Under the pieces are notes generated by a model that was given only the letters and a program-made list of their open reading frames with translations, searched no databases and was not told the origin of the DNA. DNA of 60,541 nucleotides from Salinivirgaceae bacterium (GTDB taxonomy: Bacteria; Bacteroidota; Bacteroidia; Bacteroidales; SZUA-534): the NCBI GenBank assembly GCA_024405635.1, contig JAKSOL010000018.1, positions 1 through 60,541 on the forward strand, read 5' to 3'. The translations under genes and the position numbers were made by a program. Positions 8,701-15,447 of the stretch are shown in pieces (positions within the stretch are counted from its first letter, which is position 1; each line of letters opens with the position of its first letter).

Positions 8701-9054
8701 AAATGCCTTTATTATTGACTGAAAAAATGTGTCGATGGTGTTTATCTTCAACATTCCGTAGTTGTTCAGAATGCTGTCTAATAATAAAGTTGCGCGTTTT
8801 TGAATGTCTTCGTCAGGAAAATCTTTTTGCAGAATTTCAACGTATCCGTCGTACTTCGGTTCTTTAGTACTCAACCCATAAAGAGCGGCCAAAATGCGGT
8901 CGCGCATTTCGTTGGTGGCCTTGTTTGTAAATGTTACGGCAAGTATGTTGTAAAATTTAACACCAGTGCGAAATAGAAGTCGCAGGTATTCAAGCGTGAG
9001 AGTATATGTTTTGCCAGAACCGGCAGAAGCTTTATAAATAGATAGGGTTTTCAT
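5785..9054 (-). CDS. RecB/AddA-type helicase-nuclease (UvrD superfamily)
   Basis: A 1089-residue ATP-dependent DNA helicase fused to a C-terminal nuclease, of the kind that resects double-strand breaks. Helicase motifs are in order: Walker A ASAGSGKTYTL (residues 9-19), motif Ia AVTFTNKATNEM, INTIDTFFQSI, Walker B DEFQDTS (about 396-402), GDVKQAIYRWR (about 427), TIHKSKGLEYKIV and LYVAMTRAVNGLYI. The C-terminal part has NFGTLLHSIYENI and then VIDYKF with a later QVKRYMDAL, matching the PD-(D/E)XK nuclease of RecB/AddA. The start directly abuts the holA stop, indicating an operon. No AddB partner is in the window. I leave the gene symbol empty because Bacteroidota have several such paralogues. 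Confidence 0.88.
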   Translation of the reverse strand: MKTLSIYKASAGSGKTYTLTLEYLRLLFRTGVKFYNILAVTFTNKATNEMRDRILAALYGLSTKEPKYDGYVEILQKDFPDEDIQKRATLLLDSILNNYGMLKINTIDTFFQSIIKAFTYEMNLASGYNVELDFKYILSNAVAQLINDYQTNPNNKETYKWIKKFIDSRTEDGKQWDIQGDLESFANKSINDYFLSMDNDEIEQLSDFKAFDKYAETLKKLISKTESRITELSEQIAAIVAKHGYSPNDFAYNESSAISSLVKLGKNESKKYELGSRIKDAVTSNDYSKWVSKRDTDAVGKLACINDGITTCTTEIYNLILGETSSDYYTAKIILKNISSYALLVSIYQYVRNYCNEQNVFPLNFSMPFLKKMVGEDDAPFIYEKIGTTINHFMIDEFQDTSNINWQNFKPLVANALGNGNKSIIVGDVKQAIYRWRNGDWNLLANTIQKHDFPGIWEENPNFSNTNWRSDRNIICFNNWFFNACIPFVESFMDGKGTPTLNSIASIYGTDAHQRVPKNKTSIDNGYVEVKLFDTDDNKTDSTDDIAQYVVETIDTIAQQGYQPKDIAILIRRKSDATPIIKALCKAQLDHPDHKERYQFTSSDSVVLGSNTALQLIIATMKFILSSSLKEEEQSVARAQVYLLYNKLKNSDNPNYIPNISLQQIEGDSFFNNLPNGLRELTENYTFKSISQITSELIEILIGQRSELGSDFPFITAFEDEVFNFYSKNVANLQSFIDWWDEKGSQKTIRLSDAQNAINIVTIHKSKGLEYKIVLLPFTYWEKKSNASELVWVNPQKEPFNNAPFNFPNSLIPITLSKDLEKTQYAELYKNELLMACIDDLNLLYVAMTRAVNGLYICCNYKKPQNGHGNSLISFLIHSIATNTTPTTGDEELCLSKKDETTFALGSLTQASISNNDIEYLPLASNNSKITANINIYTSNQEYFKNLDKNQDINFGTLLHSIYENIILPSDVEYAVDVVIDEGLVQPSQRDKLIDIINKQITTAPPIWFADHKIMTEQPILHNNEVIRLDRVVETNDQLIVIDYKFTHTQTENHKNQVKRYMDALQQLSNGKKVSGFVWYPLKQTIVNV

Positions 9055-10071
9055 TTAGCACAGCAAAATTTTTATTGTCATTTCGCGTAGCAATTCTTCG
9101 TCGCCGATGCTTGGTGCATCTATGCCTTTTGAGTATGCGTCAAACTCGCGTAATATGCTCATTACTTGTGCACATTGGGCAAGCGAGTAATTGCGTGCGG
9201 CAATTTTATAATCCATTAAAAAGAACCTATTTGCTCCAATGTAGGCCAATAATGACGCATCGTCTTTGCTTGGACTTTCGTGATAGAGCATCACTTTATA
9301 GAAAAACGTGAATAGTAATGCAATATTTGGAATAATGCTGTTTTTAGGGTTGCGGCCTAAATGTTGGGCAATTTGTATTGATTTAAACATATCGCGTGCG
9401 CCAATAGCTTTTTGCAATTCAAAAACGTTGAATTCTTTGCTAATGCCTACGTTTTCTTCTACCTCTTTTGATGTAATTGTTTTAGCCGAAGACAAGATAA
9501 GCAACTTGTCAAGCTCGTTGGTTACGATAGTTAGGTTGTTGCCAAGTTGAGCAGCTAGCAATTCGGCAGTTTGAGGTTCAATGATGCGATCTTTATCTTT
9601 CAAATAATTTGTAATCCAAGCTGCCATGTTTCGGTCTTCAAGCGGAGAACTCTCAAATAGAATGCAGTTTTTTTCAATCTCTTTGTAAATCTTTTTGCGC
9701 GAATCGAGTTTCTTTTTTACGCAAAAAACCAAAATGGTCGATTCGGTTGGGTGGTTTATGTATTTTGAAAGTGCATCGTTTCCTGCATCTTTATCAAAAT
9801 CGCTAAGGTTTTGTGCTTCTTTAACTACAATTACATTGTGCTCCGACATCATAGGTAGGCGCAAAGCCGAGTCAAGTACGTTGCTCATATTGCTGTCTTT
9901 GCCATAAATAACCGATAGGTTAAAGTCTTTCTCGTCGTCGGGCAAGACATTTTTTTCTATATAGTTGCTAATGCAGTCAATAAAGTAAGGCTCCTCACCG
10001 CAAAGCATATACACTGGGTGGTACACACCTTTTTTTAGCTCGGCAAGTAGGTTGTTAAACTCAACTTTCAT
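9055..10071 (-). CDS. holA: DNA polymerase III subunit delta
   Basis: The clamp-loader wrench that opens the sliding clamp, acting with gamma/tau and delta-prime at the replication fork. The 338-residue protein begins with a typical delta N-terminus, FNNLLAELKKGVYHPVYMLCGEEPYFIDCISNYIE, and continues with NVIVVKEAQNL, LVFCVKKKLDSRKKIYKEIEK and LGNNLTIVTNELDKLLIL, all family landmarks, before the helical collar domain. A longer frame reaches a Met at 10107, but the ATG at 10071 gives the usual start and lies just downstream of a promoter-like element. The helicase-nuclease gene follows without a gap. Confidence 0.9.
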   Translation of the reverse strand: MKVEFNNLLAELKKGVYHPVYMLCGEEPYFIDCISNYIEKNVLPDDEKDFNLSVIYGKDSNMSNVLDSALRLPMMSEHNVIVVKEAQNLSDFDKDAGNDALSKYINHPTESTILVFCVKKKLDSRKKIYKEIEKNCILFESSPLEDRNMAAWITNYLKDKDRIIEPQTAELLAAQLGNNLTIVTNELDKLLILSSAKTITSKEVEENVGISKEFNVFELQKAIGARDMFKSIQIAQHLGRNPKNSIIPNIALLFTFFYKVMLYHESPSKDDASLLAYIGANRFFLMDYKIAARNYSLAQCAQVMSILREFDAYSKGIDAPSIGDEELLREMTIKILLC

Positions 10072-10088
10072 AAAGTAAAAATTTGCCT

Positions 10089-10118
10089 TAAAGATATTCA
10101 AAAACAACCGAGGCTCAA
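10089..10118 (-). promoter_or_regulatory. Promoter candidate for holA
   Basis: On the minus strand a TTG (10116-10118) lies 19 bases upstream of TATCTTTA (10089-10096), close to the Bacteroidota consensus TTTG-N19-TAnnTTTG. The holA ATG follows 18 bases beyond the -7 element. Confidence 0.45.
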
Positions 10119-10134
10119 CTTGTCAACAATCTTT

Positions 10135-10142
10135 TATATTTG
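10135..10142 (+). promoter_or_regulatory. -7 element candidate for the lipoprotein gene
   Basis: TATATTTG matches the Bacteroidota -7 consensus TAnnTTTG exactly and lies 24 bases before the ATG at 10167. No convincing -33 element is spaced correctly upstream; the region also overlaps the divergent holA promoter candidate. Confidence 0.4.
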
Positions 10143-10166
10143 TTTTAAACAAACAACCATTTGACT

Positions 10167-10628
10167 ATGAAACGTGTATTCCTATTTTTTACCCTTGTTT
10201 TTGTGCTATTTGAGTCGTGCAGCATTAACATGAACGAGGGATATGTTTATTTTGTTGGTAACGAAACCGATGCAACTTTGTTTTTAGATATTGAATCGAA
10301 TGACAATGTGGCCAAATATACTCTTGCGCCATACGAGTCGGTGTATATAGGCAATTATATTGACGAAGGAACTAACGAGATAGGTTCAAACTATGGCGAC
10401 CAGTTTTTGCGCTATGAGTTTGATGAAATTAGAGTTTATTCTGATTCAAACCGAAAACACATGCTTATGTCCGATAATTGGGAAAACGAAACCACGGCAA
10501 GTTGGTTCTTTGGAGGTCAGTGGCAGCGCCGCGAGGTTGATGCAGCAACCTATATCAAAAAATATTGGCGCAACAATGAACAAGACATTGACCATGTGTA
10601 CAAACTTACTTTCATATTCAGTAAATAA
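10167..10628 (+). CDS. Small lipoprotein of unknown function
   Basis: I do not recognise this protein. It is 153 residues with a hydrophobic signal ending in FESC, placing a lipidated Cys at position 18. The mature part is rich in Asp, Glu, Tyr and Trp (for example GYVYFVGNETDATLFLDIES and SWFFGGQWQRREVD) and looks like a compact beta-rich surface domain. A TTG two codons upstream also keeps the frame open, but the ATG at 10167 gives the normal Met-Lys-Arg lipoprotein start. It stands alone between divergent holA and the gmd gene. Confidence 0.72.
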   Translation: MKRVFLFFTLVFVLFESCSINMNEGYVYFVGNETDATLFLDIESNDNVAKYTLAPYESVYIGNYIDEGTNEIGSNYGDQFLRYEFDEIRVYSDSNRKHMLMSDNWENETTASWFFGGQWQRREVDAATYIKKYWRNNEQDIDHVYKLTFIFSK

Positions 10629-10658
10629 GATTAAAACATATTTGGCTAGAAAAAAGCA

Positions 10659-10666
10659 TAAATTTG
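10659..10666 (+). promoter_or_regulatory. -7 element candidate for gmd
   Basis: TAAATTTG matches TAnnTTTG exactly, 44 bases before the gmd start. A TTTG lies at 10641-10644, but the spacer is only 14 bases, so the -33 assignment is doubtful. Confidence 0.35.
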
Positions 10667-10710
10667 CGCCATAAAATTCAGCAGATAAGTTATTATAGAA
10701 TATTTAACAA

Positions 10711-11790
10711 ATGAGTAAAAAAGTTGCACTTATTACTGGAATCACAGGTCAAGATGGTTCTTTTTTGGCCGAATTCCTTCTTGAAAAAGATTATGAAGTT
10801 CACGGTACAATTCGTCGTTCGTCAAGTTTCAACACAGGCCGCATCGAGCATCTTTACATCGACGATTTGATTGAAGATATGCACAAAGGCCGCAAAATTT
10901 ATTTGCACTATAGCGACCTTACCGACAGCGAAAGTCTTATTCGCCTTATTCGCGAAATAAAACCCGACGAAATATACAATCTTGGTGCACAAAGCCATGT
11001 TCAAGTTAGTTTTGAGGTGCCAGAATACACTGCCGATGCCGATGCTGTTGGTGTGTTACGTATTTTGGAGGCCGTTCATTTCTTAGGCATGGAAAAGAAA
11101 TGTCGCATATATCAAGCTTCAACATCAGAATTGTTTGGCTTGGTACAAGAAGTGCCACAAAAAGAAACCACACCATTTTATCCACGTTCTCCATACGCAG
11201 TTGCAAAAATGTATGGCTTTTGGATTATGAAAAACTATCGTGAGAGTTACGGAATGTTTTGTTCAAATGGCATTTTGTTTAACCACGAGAGCGAGCGTCG
11301 CGGCGAAACTTTTGTTACCCGTAAAATAACTTTGGCTGCTAGCCGAATTGCTAAAGGATATCAAAAATGCCTTTACTTGGGCAACCTTAATGCCTTGCGC
11401 GATTGGGGATATGCAAAAGATTATGTTGAATGTATGTGGTTGATTTTGCAACAAGACCAACCCGACGATTTTGTGGTTGCAACTGGTGAGCAACACTCGG
11501 TTCGTGAGTTTTGTCAACTAGCTTTTAAAGAGGCTGGCATTGATATTGAATTCCGCGGCGAGGGTGTTGATGAAAAGGGATATGACAAAGCAACTGGCAA
11601 AGTAGTTATTGAGGTCGATCCAAAATATTTCCGTCCTGCCGAGGTTGAAACATTGCTTGGCGACCCTTCAAAAGCAAAAAAAGTGCTTGGTTGGAACCCT
11701 ACCAAAACTAGTTTTGCTGAACTTGTTAAGATAATGATGCAACACGACATGAAGTACGTTGAAAACGAACGTACCGCTAGAAACCGATAG
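10711..11790 (+). CDS. gmd: GDP-mannose 4,6-dehydratase
   Basis: Converts GDP-D-mannose to GDP-4-keto-6-deoxymannose, the first committed step to GDP-L-fucose, in the cytoplasm. The 359-residue short-chain dehydrogenase fold opens with the NAD(P)-binding motif [19 protein letters not shown], then [17 protein letters not shown], a Gmd signature. The catalytic region has STSELFG and later [15 protein letters not shown] with the Tyr-x3-Lys pair. [17 protein letters not shown] and [12 protein letters not shown] are also typical. The fcl gene begins 2 bases after the stop, so both steps are made from one transcript. The GDP-mannose supplier manC is about 48 kb away in this window. Confidence 0.96.
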   Translation: MSKKVALITGITGQDGSFLAEFLLEKDYEVHGTIRRSSSFNTGRIEHLYIDDLIEDMHKGRKIYLHYSDLTDSESLIRLIREIKPDEIYNLGAQSHVQVSFEVPEYTADADAVGVLRILEAVHFLGMEKKCRIYQASTSELFGLVQEVPQKETTPFYPRSPYAVAKMYGFWIMKNYRESYGMFCSNGILFNHESERRGETFVTRKITLAASRIAKGYQKCLYLGNLNALRDWGYAKDYVECMWLILQQDQPDDFVVATGEQHSVREFCQLAFKEAGIDIEFRGEGVDEKGYDKATGKVVIEVDPKYFRPAEVETLLGDPSKAKKVLGWNPTKTSFAELVKIMMQHDMKYVENERTARNR

Positions 11791-11792
11791 AA

Positions 11793-12761
11793 ATGGAAAC
11801 TAACGCAAAAATATATGTAGCTGGGCATCGAGGATTGGTGGGTAGTGCCATTTGTCGCAATCTTGCTAAAAAAGGATACACTAACATAATTACTCGCACA
11901 CATAGCGAACTCGACTTGCTCAATCAAGCAGCAGTAAATGATTTTTTTGAACAAGAAAAGCCTGATTATGTGTTTCTTGCAGCTGCTCATGTTGGTGGTA
12001 TAGGCGCTAATTCAACATATCCAGCCGATTTTATCTATCAGAATATGATGATAGGTTTTAATGTGGTTGAGGCAAGCCGCAAAAACGGTGTTAAAAAACT
12101 AATGAATCTTGGTTCAACTTGCATTTACCCCAAAATGGCGCCACAGCCAATTCAAGAAGAATCGTTGCTCACAGGCCCGCTTGAGCCAACTAACGACGCC
12201 TATGCCTTGGCCAAGATTAGTGTAATTAAACTTTGCACAGCATATAACAAGCAATTTGGCACCGACTATCTTTCGGTTATGCCCACAAATTTATACGGAC
12301 CTGGAGATACATACGAGTTACAAGGAAGCCACGTTTTGCCAGCAATGATTCGCAAATTTCACGAGGCAAAAATAAATGGTACCGATGTGGTTAATCTTTG
12401 GGGCGATGGTTCACCGTTGCGCGAGTTCCTTTATAGTGAGGATTTGGCAGAAGCTGTAGTTTTCCTAATGGAGAATAAACATGCTAACGATGTACGTACA
12501 CCAACAGGCGATTTTGTAAATGTTGGTAGTGGTAAAGAATTAACAATTAAGCAATTGGCCGAAACAGTTCGCGATATTGTTTATGAAGGGACCAACCGTA
12601 CGTGCAAAATAAATTGGGACACAACTAAGCCAAACGGTACTCCTCGCAAATTGAGCGATATTACACGGTTGTTGTCTCTTGGTTGGAAACCAGCAACAGA
12701 ACTCCGCGATGGCATTAAACTATCATATGCCGATTTCCTCGCTGGAAATGTAAAAATGTAG
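11793..12761 (+). CDS. fcl: GDP-L-fucose synthase
   Basis: Epimerises and reduces the product of Gmd to GDP-L-fucose with NADPH. The 322-residue protein starts with IYVAGHRGLVGSAICRNL, the dinucleotide-binding motif in the form typical of Fcl, and has DYVFLAAAHVGGIGANSTYPADF, MNLGSTCIYPKMAPQPI, and NDAYALAKISVIKLC containing the catalytic Tyr-x3-Lys. TNLYGPGDTYELQGSHVLPAMIRKFHEA is a family signature. It follows gmd by 2 bases and is closed by a terminator. The fucose donor may serve capsule, LPS or protein O-glycosylation, all of which occur in Bacteroidales; the sequence does not say which. Confidence 0.95.
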   Translation: METNAKIYVAGHRGLVGSAICRNLAKKGYTNIITRTHSELDLLNQAAVNDFFEQEKPDYVFLAAAHVGGIGANSTYPADFIYQNMMIGFNVVEASRKNGVKKLMNLGSTCIYPKMAPQPIQEESLLTGPLEPTNDAYALAKISVIKLCTAYNKQFGTDYLSVMPTNLYGPGDTYELQGSHVLPAMIRKFHEAKINGTDVVNLWGDGSPLREFLYSEDLAEAVVFLMENKHANDVRTPTGDFVNVGSGKELTIKQLAETVRDIVYEGTNRTCKINWDTTKPNGTPRKLSDITRLLSLGWKPATELRDGIKLSYADFLAGNVKM

Positions 12762-12778
12762 TTTTTGAAGAAAGAAAA

Positions 12779-12818
12779 AAAGACAGAGCCTTACAATGTT
12801 GAGACTCTGTTTTTTTTT
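12779..12818 (+). terminator. Intrinsic terminator after fcl
   Basis: Stem ACAGAG (12783-12788) / CTCTGT (12805-12810), extendable through A/T and G-T pairs, followed by nine T. Confidence 0.75.
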
Positions 12819-13070
12819 GAATTATACATTCATGAATATGTATAATGGTGAGCAAAATGTACAGGAGATATCCTTTACTCAGCCAAGTAAAAAACGCAGA
12901 TTTATTTAACTGTCGTTTAAAGCTATATAAGGCAAAGAGTTTGCCAATAATCAACGAATTACAATCATTTCGCCAAAAAAAATAGTGTGCATGTATAACA
13001 AATAAATAGTTTTGAATTGCGAAAATGTATGTAAAGTGCAAAGAAGCAATTGAGACAAAAAAAGTAGCAG
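12819..13070 (+). other. Leader region of the UDP-sugar operon with a -7 candidate
   Basis: No gene is visible in this stretch. TAGTTTTG at 13007-13014 matches the TAnnTTTG consensus and lies 57 bases before the epimerase start; the expected -33 position reads AGTG, so the promoter call is weak. Confidence 0.35.
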
Positions 13071-14045
13071 ATGAATATCTTAATTACAGGCGGAGCGGGA
13101 TTCATTGGATCTAATTTGTGCGAGTTTTTTCTAGCGCAAGGACATAATGTTACTTGTCTCGACAATTTTTCAACTGGCAAGCGCGAAAACATACAACCAT
13201 TTTTTAGCCAATATCCATCTGCATTCCAATTGATTGAGGGCGACATTCGCAATCTCGAAACTTGTCGTCGAGCAGTTGTTGGAGTTGATTATGTGTTGCA
13301 CGAAGCTGCACTTGGGTCAGTGCCACGCTCAATTAACGACCCAATTACCACTAACGAAGTGAATATCAGTGGATTTTTGAACATGCTAGTTGCCGCTCGT
13401 GATGAAAAAGTGAAACGTTTCATATTTGCAGCTAGCTCATCAACCTATGGCGACTCAACAGCATTACCAAAGGTTGAGGAGAATATAGGTCGTCCATTGT
13501 CGCCATACGCCATTACAAAGTATGTAAACGAGCTATATGCCGATGTATTTTGCCGTACTTATGGTATGGAGTACATAGGTTTGCGTTACTTTAATGTGTT
13601 TGGCCGTCGTCAAGATCCTAACGGAGCTTATGCAGCAGTAATACCTTTGTTTGTAAAGTTACTAATAGAGCATAAACAACCTATTATTAATGGTGATGGT
13701 GAGTACTCGCGAGACTTTACATACATTGACAATGTGCTGCTAATGAACAAGTTGGCTATTGAAGCTAAGGTGGGTTCTGATGCGGTAAACCAAATATATA
13801 ACACAGCATTTGGAGAACGCACAACACTTAACCAATTGTTAGGCGCATTAAAGGAACTATTAAGTCAGTTTGATCCTGAAATTCAAAATATTGAACCAAT
13901 TCATGGCCCCAACCGTTCGGGCGACATTCCACACTCACTTGCTAGCATCGACAAAGCAAAACATTTGTTGGGATATGCTCCAAAATTCTCAATGTATGAA
14001 GGGTTGAAAAATGCGGTTGATTGGTACTGGAAACAAAATAAATAA
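13071..14045 (+). CDS. UDP-N-acetylhexosamine 4-epimerase (WbpP/TviC-like)
   Basis: Likely interconverts UDP-GlcNAc and UDP-GalNAc, or the corresponding uronic acids, for surface polysaccharide synthesis. The 324-residue extended SDR opens with NILITGGAGFIGSNLCEFFL. The segment HEAALGSVPRSINDP is a WbpP/TviC hallmark that separates this group from GalE. The catalytic region is ASSSTYGD followed by PLSPYAITKYVNEL with the Tyr-x3-Lys pair. Other landmarks are LRYFNVFGRRQDPNGAYAAVIP and NGDGEYSRDFTYIDNV. The dehydrogenase gene starts 3 bases after its stop, so the two enzymes act in one pathway. Substrate choice is inferred from similarity and context. Confidence 0.85.
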   Translation: MNILITGGAGFIGSNLCEFFLAQGHNVTCLDNFSTGKRENIQPFFSQYPSAFQLIEGDIRNLETCRRAVVGVDYVLHEAALGSVPRSINDPITTNEVNISGFLNMLVAARDEKVKRFIFAASSSTYGDSTALPKVEENIGRPLSPYAITKYVNELYADVFCRTYGMEYIGLRYFNVFGRRQDPNGAYAAVIPLFVKLLIEHKQPIINGDGEYSRDFTYIDNVLLMNKLAIEAKVGSDAVNQIYNTAFGERTTLNQLLGALKELLSQFDPEIQNIEPIHGPNRSGDIPHSLASIDKAKHLLGYAPKFSMYEGLKNAVDWYWKQNK

Positions 14046-14048
14046 CCT

Positions 14049-15320
14049 ATGGAATTAAAAGATGTAAAAATTGCGGTAATTGGTTTAGGCTACGTTGGTT
14101 TACCTTTAGCCCGTTTGTTTTCAACTAAATACAAAACAGTAGGATTCGACATGAATCCTAATCGCGTACAAGCTCTTATGGCTGGTCACGATGCAACATT
14201 TGAGGTGAGCGACGAATTGCTGCAATCGGCATTGAAAAATGGTTTCGTTTGCTCGTCAAACATTGAAGATATACGCGACTGCAACTTTTATGTAGTTGCC
14301 GTACCAACTCCAGTTGATAAGAACAATGCTCCCGATTTGGCACCGCTTTATGGAGCTAGCACCACAGTAGGAAAAGTTATTAGTAAAGGCAATATTGTGG
14401 TTTATGAGTCAACAGTTTATCCAGGTGTTACTGAAGACGAGTGCTTGCCAGTGGTTGAACAAGTATCGGGGTTGAAATTCAACGTTGATTTCTTTGCTGG
14501 TTATTCGCCTGAGCGTATTAATCCAGGTGATAAGCAACATACGGTAGAAAAAATTAAAAAAGTTACATCTGGATCAACTCCAGAGATAGGACAATTTATC
14601 AATTCGGTTTACTCATCGGTCATCTCAGCAGGAACTCATCTTGCGCCATCAATTAAAGTTGCCGAAGCAGCAAAGGTTATCGAAAACTCGCAACGCGACA
14701 TCAACATTGCATTTGTTAACGAACTATCAAAAATATTCACACGAATGGGCATTGACACCAACGATGTACTTGAAGCCGCATCTACTAAATGGAACTTTTT
14801 GCCATTTAAGCCAGGTTTAGTTGGTGGTCACTGCATCAGTGTAGATCCGTATTATTTGGCACAATGTGCGCAACGTTTGGGATATAACCCTGAAATAATT
14901 TTGGCAGGCCGCCGCATGAATGACGGTATGGGCGAGTACGTTGCAACCCAAGTAGTTAAACTGATGATTAAGAAAGGGATACGAGTGCTTCATGGTAAAA
15001 TATTGGTAATGGGTTTCACCTTTAAAGAGAATTGTCCCGATGTGCGTAACACAAAAGTTGCTGATATAGTTAAGGCTCTTAAAGATTTTGGCCTCGATGT
15101 TGAGGTTTATGATCCTTGGGCAAATTCGCAAGTAGCCGAGCACGAGTACAATATTAAAGTGAGCAACCAAATACCAACCAACAAATATGATGCTGCCGTT
15201 GTAGCAGTTGCCCATAACGAATTTAAAAACATTGATATAGTATCAATGATGAACGCAAATCATGTGATTTTTGATGTTAAAGCGTTCATGCCTCGTGACA
15301 TAATTGACGGACGTTTATAA
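14049..15320 (+). CDS. Nucleotide-sugar (UDP-HexNAc) 6-dehydrogenase, TviB/WbpO-like
   Basis: Oxidises C6 of a UDP-N-acetylhexosamine to the uronic acid, using two NAD per turnover. The 423-residue protein has the N-terminal Rossmann motif IAVIGLGYVGLPLARLF, VVAVPTPVD, ESTVYPGVTEDECLP and GYSPERINPGDK, then the active site FKPGLVGGHCISVDPYYL with catalytic Cys at about residue 262, and a C-terminal UDP-binding domain with MGFTFKENCPDVRNTKVADI. The sequence style matches TviB/WbpO rather than UDP-glucose dehydrogenase. With the upstream epimerase it forms the TviB-TviC pair that yields UDP-N-acetylgalactosaminuronic acid in other bacteria. Confidence 0.88.
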   Translation: MELKDVKIAVIGLGYVGLPLARLFSTKYKTVGFDMNPNRVQALMAGHDATFEVSDELLQSALKNGFVCSSNIEDIRDCNFYVVAVPTPVDKNNAPDLAPLYGASTTVGKVISKGNIVVYESTVYPGVTEDECLPVVEQVSGLKFNVDFFAGYSPERINPGDKQHTVEKIKKVTSGSTPEIGQFINSVYSSVISAGTHLAPSIKVAEAAKVIENSQRDINIAFVNELSKIFTRMGIDTNDVLEAASTKWNFLPFKPGLVGGHCISVDPYYLAQCAQRLGYNPEIILAGRRMNDGMGEYVATQVVKLMIKKGIRVLHGKILVMGFTFKENCPDVRNTKVADIVKALKDFGLDVEVYDPWANSQVAEHEYNIKVSNQIPTNKYDAAVVAVAHNEFKNIDIVSMMNANHVIFDVKAFMPRDIIDGRL

Positions 15321-15447
15321 TATATATATTGGTGTGGCAATGTCGCACGTGCGCGCGAACAATATAGCAAAAGGTTAATACACAAAAACTTTTATTCAAA
15401 AATTGTATTTGCTTTACTTTGCGCGCAAATCAAAAACAATTTGACAT

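Noticed and set aside
11514..11990. 158-codon frame antisense to gmd/fcl
   Set aside because: Shadow of two clearly identified enzymes; no motif.
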